Shown piece after piece: positions 60,852 through 64,000 of a stretch of DNA of 64,000 bases. This stretch comes from Stutzerimonas stutzeri (GTDB taxonomy: Bacteria; Pseudomonadota; Gammaproteobacteria; Pseudomonadales; Pseudomonadaceae). Within the stretch, counting starts at the first letter, position 1, and each line of letters starts with the position of its first letter. A program made the position numbers and the translations under genes. The stretch spans positions 1,364,001 through 1,428,000 of the forward strand of contig NZ_JAGQFP010000002.1 of assembly GCF_019090095.1 (NCBI RefSeq). Direction: 5' to 3'. A model generated the notes under the pieces. It did no database searches. It had not been told where the DNA came from and saw nothing but the letters and a program-made list of their open reading frames with translations.

Positions 60852-61607
60852 ATGCTCAACGCCCGTTTGCTTCGCCTCGACGACAAGGCCCATGAACACG
60901 CGCACGACTACCACCAGTTGGTCCTGTCGCTGTCGGGTAGTGCCGAGTTCGAAGTGGACGGTTCCGGTGGCGAGGTCTGCCGGATGCGCGCCTGTCTGGT
61001 GCCCGGACATGCCGAGCACGAATTTGCCGGCAAGGGCGACAACCGTATGCTGATCATCGACCTGGATGATCAGGACATCAGCGACGACGATCCGCGTCTG
61101 CTCGCTCAACTGTTCGAGACGCCCCGCTATCCAGCCCTGGATGCCGACTTCCACAACTTGCTCAACTACGCCGGTGCCGAGCTGGCGCGCTACGGCAGCG
61201 ATCCGCTGCTGGCGCGGGCATTGGGAGGCGTGCTTCTCCGGGCGCTGCACCTGCGGGTGTTTGGCGAGGCAAAGCGTCAGCCGAATGGCTCGTTGGATAT
61301 CGCTCGGCTCGATGCCCATATCGAAAGCAATCTGGCCCGTCGCATCACCGTCGCCGAGCTCGCCCAGGTAGCCTGCCTGAGTCCCAGCCATTTCCACGCG
61401 CAGTTCAAGGACAGCGTCGGCCTGACCCCGCATCAATACCTGCTCAAGAGCCGCCTGGACCGGGCCACCCGCCTGCTTCGGGAAAGCCCGTTGCCGTTGG
61501 TGCGAATCGCCGAGGAGTGCGGTTTTTCCAGCCAGAGCGCATTGACCACGGCTACCCGCCGTTACCTGGGGCTGACGCCCAAGCGCCTGCGCAAGCACGA
61601 CGAGTGA
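60852..61607 (+). CDS. pruR: AraC-family regulator, PruR-like
   Basis: 251-residue AraC-type regulator with an N-terminal cupin sensor domain (HEHAHDYHQLVLSLSGSAEFEVDG) and a C-terminal double helix-turn-helix (ARLDAHIESNLARRITVAELAQVACLSPSHFHAQFKDSVGLTPHQYLLKSRLDRATRLL and LVRIAEECGFSSQSALTTATRRYLGLTPKRLRK). In P. aeruginosa the homologue beside putA, PruR, activates proline catabolism genes. The ATG at 60852 gives the conserved MLNARL start and lies 10 bp after a MITE-like element. Confidence 0.87.
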   Translation: MLNARLLRLDDKAHEHAHDYHQLVLSLSGSAEFEVDGSGGEVCRMRACLVPGHAEHEFAGKGDNRMLIIDLDDQDISDDDPRLLAQLFETPRYPALDADFHNLLNYAGAELARYGSDPLLARALGGVLLRALHLRVFGEAKRQPNGSLDIARLDAHIESNLARRITVAELAQVACLSPSHFHAQFKDSVGLTPHQYLLKSRLDRATRLLRESPLPLVRIAEECGFSSQSALTTATRRYLGLTPKRLRKHDE

Positions 61608-61709
61608 CCACTCCGGCATGCACCATTCAGGTGCGCTGCTACCAAAATGACAGTATTTGAGCGCCGCTTTAGCGCATTTGCGTGACAGCCTTTTGACGGC
61701 CAGCAAACG

Positions 61710-61773
61710 CCGTAGTTTTCCGTAAAAATTCCGTAGCTTCCTGCAACAACGCAACGCGCCCCCGCCTTAGATT
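61710..61773 (+). promoter_or_regulatory. Candidate PruR-controlled putA promoter
   Basis: Three direct repeats begin at 61710 (CCGTAGTTTT), 61720 (CCGTAAAAATT) and 61731 (CCGTAGCTTC), about one helical turn apart. They end just upstream of a weak -35 region and a TAGATT -10 candidate (61768-61773), the arrangement expected for an activator-dependent promoter. Confidence 0.45.
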
Positions 61774-61858
61774 CGCCTACCCGTTCGGCAGCTGCTGCGT
61801 CTTTCGAGCGCAAGCACGCCGTGCCAGTACAACAACACTCCATGAGAGGAGCGGCGCG

Positions 61859-64000
61859 ATGTTCAAAGCCGGTCAAGTCTTGCAGGGCGATTTCGCCAAC
61901 CTGAAAGCCGCCGAATTTTTCCCCGCCATCAGCGCGAATTACAGCGTTGACGAGGCGGCCTACCTGAACGAGCTCTTGCAGCTGGCCGATCCCGGCGAAG
62001 CGGGTATCGACGCCATCCGTCGCGAAGCCCGCACCCTCATCGAAGCGGTGCGCGGTCGTGACAATGCCGTCGATACCCTCGATGCGCTGCTGCGCCAGTA
62101 CAGCCTCGATACCCACGAAGGCCTGATGCTGATGTGCCTGGCCGAAGCGCTGCTGCGCGTGCCGGACTCGGCCACCGCCGATGCGCTGATCCGCGACAAG
62201 CTCAACGCCGCCGAGTGGGAACGCCACCTGGGCCAGAGCGACAACGTGCTGGTCAATTTCGCCGCCTGGGGTCTGGTGATGACCGGCAAGGTGGTCGATC
62301 CGGAAAACGCTGACGGCCGCCCCAAGAATGTCATCGGCCGGTTGATCAAGCGCTCTGGCGAACCGGTCATCCGCGCGGCGATGAACCAGGCCATGAAGCT
62401 GATGGGCAAGCAGTTCGTGCTGGGTCGGACCATATCCGAGGCGCTGAAGAACGGTCGTCCCGAGCGCGAGAAGGGCTACACCTATTCCTTCGACATGCTC
62501 GGCGAAGCGGCGTTGACCGCCGAGGATGCACGCAAGTATATGGCTGACTACCGCCAGGCCGTGGAAATTGTCGGGGCCGAACCACAGGTCGGCCCAGGCC
62601 CGCGTCCGTCGGTGTCGATCAAGCTCTCCGCGTTGCATCCTCGTTATGAAGTGGCCCAGCGTGAGCGCGTGCTCACCGAGCTGTTCGCCAACGTGCGCGA
62701 ACTGGCGATCCTGGCGCGTCGCCTGGATGTCGGTATCACCATCGACGCCGAAGAAGCCGACCGCCTCGAGCTGTCGCTGGAGCTCTATGAAAAGCTCATG
62801 CGCGACCCGGCCATCGCTGGCTGGGGCGAGTTCGGCCTGGTGATCCAGGCGTACTCCAAGCGCTGCCTGCCGGTCCTGGTGTGGCTGACTTTGCTGGGCA
62901 AAGAGCTGGGCGCGCGGATTCCGCTGCGGCTGGTCAAGGGCGCCTACTGGGACAGCGAGATCAAGCAGTGCCAGGTTCAGGGCCTCGACGGCTACCCGGT
63001 CTACACCCGCAAGGAAGGTACCGACACCTCGTACCTGGCCTGCGCCCGCTACTTGCTGTCCGAGCAGACCCGCGGCGTGATCTACCCGCAGTTCGCCAGC
63101 CACAACGCCCATACCGTCAGCTGCATCCTGTCGATGGTCGGCGAGTTGAAGACGCCGCGTGAATTCGAGTTCCAGCGCCTGCACGGCATGGGCGATGCGC
63201 TGTACGACACGGTGATCGAGAAGTACCGCAAGAACGTGCGCATCTACGCGCCCGTCGGTGCTCACAAGGATCTGCTGCCGTACCTGGTGCGTCGCCTGCT
63301 GGAGAACGGCGCGAACTCCTCGTTCGTGCACCAGCTGGTCGACCCGCGCGTACCGGTCGACAGCCTGATCGATCACCCGGTCACCCAGCTGCGCCAGTTC
63401 AAGACCCTCGGCAACCATCGCATCCCGCTCCCGCCGGCGCTGTACGGCAACCGGACCAACTCGCAAGGCATCAACATGAACATCCAGACCCAGTGGAACG
63501 AACTGTCCAGCGCCTACCAGACCTTCCTCAACCGCCAGTGGCAAGCCGCCCCGGTGATCGGCGGGCAGACGCTCATCGGTACCCCGCACAAGGTCCATTG
63601 CCCCTATCAGCTCAGCCAGGAAGTGGGCACCGCCCAGTTCGCCACCGCCGAGCAGGCCAAACAGGCCATCGACGGTCTGGCTGCTTACTGGCCGCGCTGG
63701 AATGCCACGCCGATCGAACAGCGCGCGCAGATCCTCGAGCGCCTCGCTGACCTGCTCGAAGCCAACCGTGCCGAGCTGATGGCCATGTGCACCTTGGAAG
63801 CGGGCAAAACGCTGCAGGACGGCATCGACGAAGTCCGCGAAGCAGTGGATTTCTGCCGTTACTACGCGCTGCAGGCGCGCCTGAAGCTTGGCCGTGAAGA
63901 ACTCAAGGGCCCGACCGGCGAGCGCAACGAGCTGTTCCATGAAGGGCGCGGCGTGTTCGTCTGCATCAGCCCCTGGAACTTCCCGCTGGCGATCTACCTC
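61859..64000 (+). CDS. putA: Bifunctional proline dehydrogenase/P5C dehydrogenase, N-terminal 714 codons
   Basis: The reading frame is open from the ATG at 61859 to the end of the window. The N-terminal part (MFKAGQVLQGDFANLKAAEFF) lacks the ribbon-helix-helix DNA-binding domain of autoregulatory PutA. The PRODH FAD barrel spans about residues 75-480 (SIKLSALHPRYE, RLVKGAYWDSEIKQCQV, YAPVGAHKDLLPYLVRRLLENGANSSFV), and the aldehyde dehydrogenase domain begins near 550 and runs into SPWNFPLAI. It oxidises proline to glutamate. The C-terminal part is outside the window. AGAGGAGCGG precedes the ATG. Confidence 0.97.
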   Translation, partial: MFKAGQVLQGDFANLKAAEFFPAISANYSVDEAAYLNELLQLADPGEAGIDAIRREARTLIEAVRGRDNAVDTLDALLRQYSLDTHEGLMLMCLAEALLRVPDSATADALIRDKLNAAEWERHLGQSDNVLVNFAAWGLVMTGKVVDPENADGRPKNVIGRLIKRSGEPVIRAAMNQAMKLMGKQFVLGRTISEALKNGRPEREKGYTYSFDMLGEAALTAEDARKYMADYRQAVEIVGAEPQVGPGPRPSVSIKLSALHPRYEVAQRERVLTELFANVRELAILARRLDVGITIDAEEADRLELSLELYEKLMRDPAIAGWGEFGLVIQAYSKRCLPVLVWLTLLGKELGARIPLRLVKGAYWDSEIKQCQVQGLDGYPVYTRKEGTDTSYLACARYLLSEQTRGVIYPQFASHNAHTVSCILSMVGELKTPREFEFQRLHGMGDALYDTVIEKYRKNVRIYAPVGAHKDLLPYLVRRLLENGANSSFVHQLVDPRVPVDSLIDHPVTQLRQFKTLGNHRIPLPPALYGNRTNSQGINMNIQTQWNELSSAYQTFLNRQWQAAPVIGGQTLIGTPHKVHCPYQLSQEVGTAQFATAEQAKQAIDGLAAYWPRWNATPIEQRAQILERLADLLEANRAELMAMCTLEAGKTLQDGIDEVREAVDFCRYYALQARLKLGREELKGPTGERNELFHEGRGVFVCISPWNFPLAIYL

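Noticed and set aside
60509..60886. 125-codon minus-strand frame across the MITE-like element
   Set aside because: Its sequence is dictated by the palindromic element; it overlaps the asrA promoter and the pruR start and has no conserved motif.

Overview
The window is a contiguous piece of a high-G+C gammaproteobacterial chromosome. Gene content and protein sequences point to Pseudomonadaceae, most likely the Pseudomonas stutzeri (Stutzerimonas) group. The markers are an algU-mucA-mucB-mucC-mucD stress operon, a motY-type OmpA protein next to pyrC and argG, a six-gene rnf operon ending in nth, a second Lon-type protease (AsrA) beside a chagasin-type inhibitor, and a PruR-type regulator next to putA. 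No phage, plasmid, rRNA, tRNA or CRISPR was seen. The one mobile-element-like feature is a 271-bp palindromic, MITE-like insertion at 60571-60841.

Layout. (1) 1-1023: end of a polar amino-acid ABC transporter operon (aapM tail, aapP). (2) 1271-12851: purL, a NIF3-like protein, the ohr/ohrR peroxide switch, an L,D-transpeptidase, two NUDIX hydrolases, a gamma-carbonic-anhydrase-like protein, purT, a CBS-domain membrane protein and a CcsA-like membrane protein. (3) 13080-22076: ffh, the rpsP-rimM-trmD-rplS translation operon, xerD, dsbC, a GFA-family protein and the threonine genes hom and thrC. (4) 22144-26942: rnt, pyrC, motY, argG, gloA and a small acidic protein. (5) 27043-34320, minus strand: nth and the rnfABCDGE electron-transfer operon, whose RnfC has a greatly expanded tandem-repeat tail. 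(6) 34550-43304: a small Arg/Tyr-rich secreted protein, a crotonase, a lone ABC binding protein, ung, a DUF4142 protein, an HDOD protein, ygfZ, sdhE, ygfX and nadB. (7) 43658-54376: algU-mucABCD, then lepA-lepB-DUF4845-rnc-era-recO-pdxJ. (8) 54412-64000: a LysR regulator, a DUF1127 protein, cmoB/cmoA, icp, asrA, the MITE-like element, pruR and the first 714 codons of putA, which runs off the window.

How the genes work together. Most are core functions in compact co-oriented runs with 4-base overlaps: de novo purine, pyrimidine, arginine, threonine, NAD and PLP synthesis, ribosome and tRNA maturation, and protein export. Three stress modules stand out. The ohr promoter carries a candidate OhrR operator. 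algU is preceded by two nearly identical sigma-E-type promoters 180 bp apart. asrA has a good sigma-32-type promoter. Proline catabolism is represented by pruR and a putA lacking the DNA-binding domain of autoregulatory PutA proteins; three phased direct repeats lie between them.

The most useful leads are the MITE-like element that ends 10 bp before the pruR start, the near-identical 65-66-codon repeats in rnfC, the duplicated algU promoter, and the 11-bp inverted repeat beside the rnf promoter. I did not find a clearly new multi-gene system; most of the window is well-known core genome.
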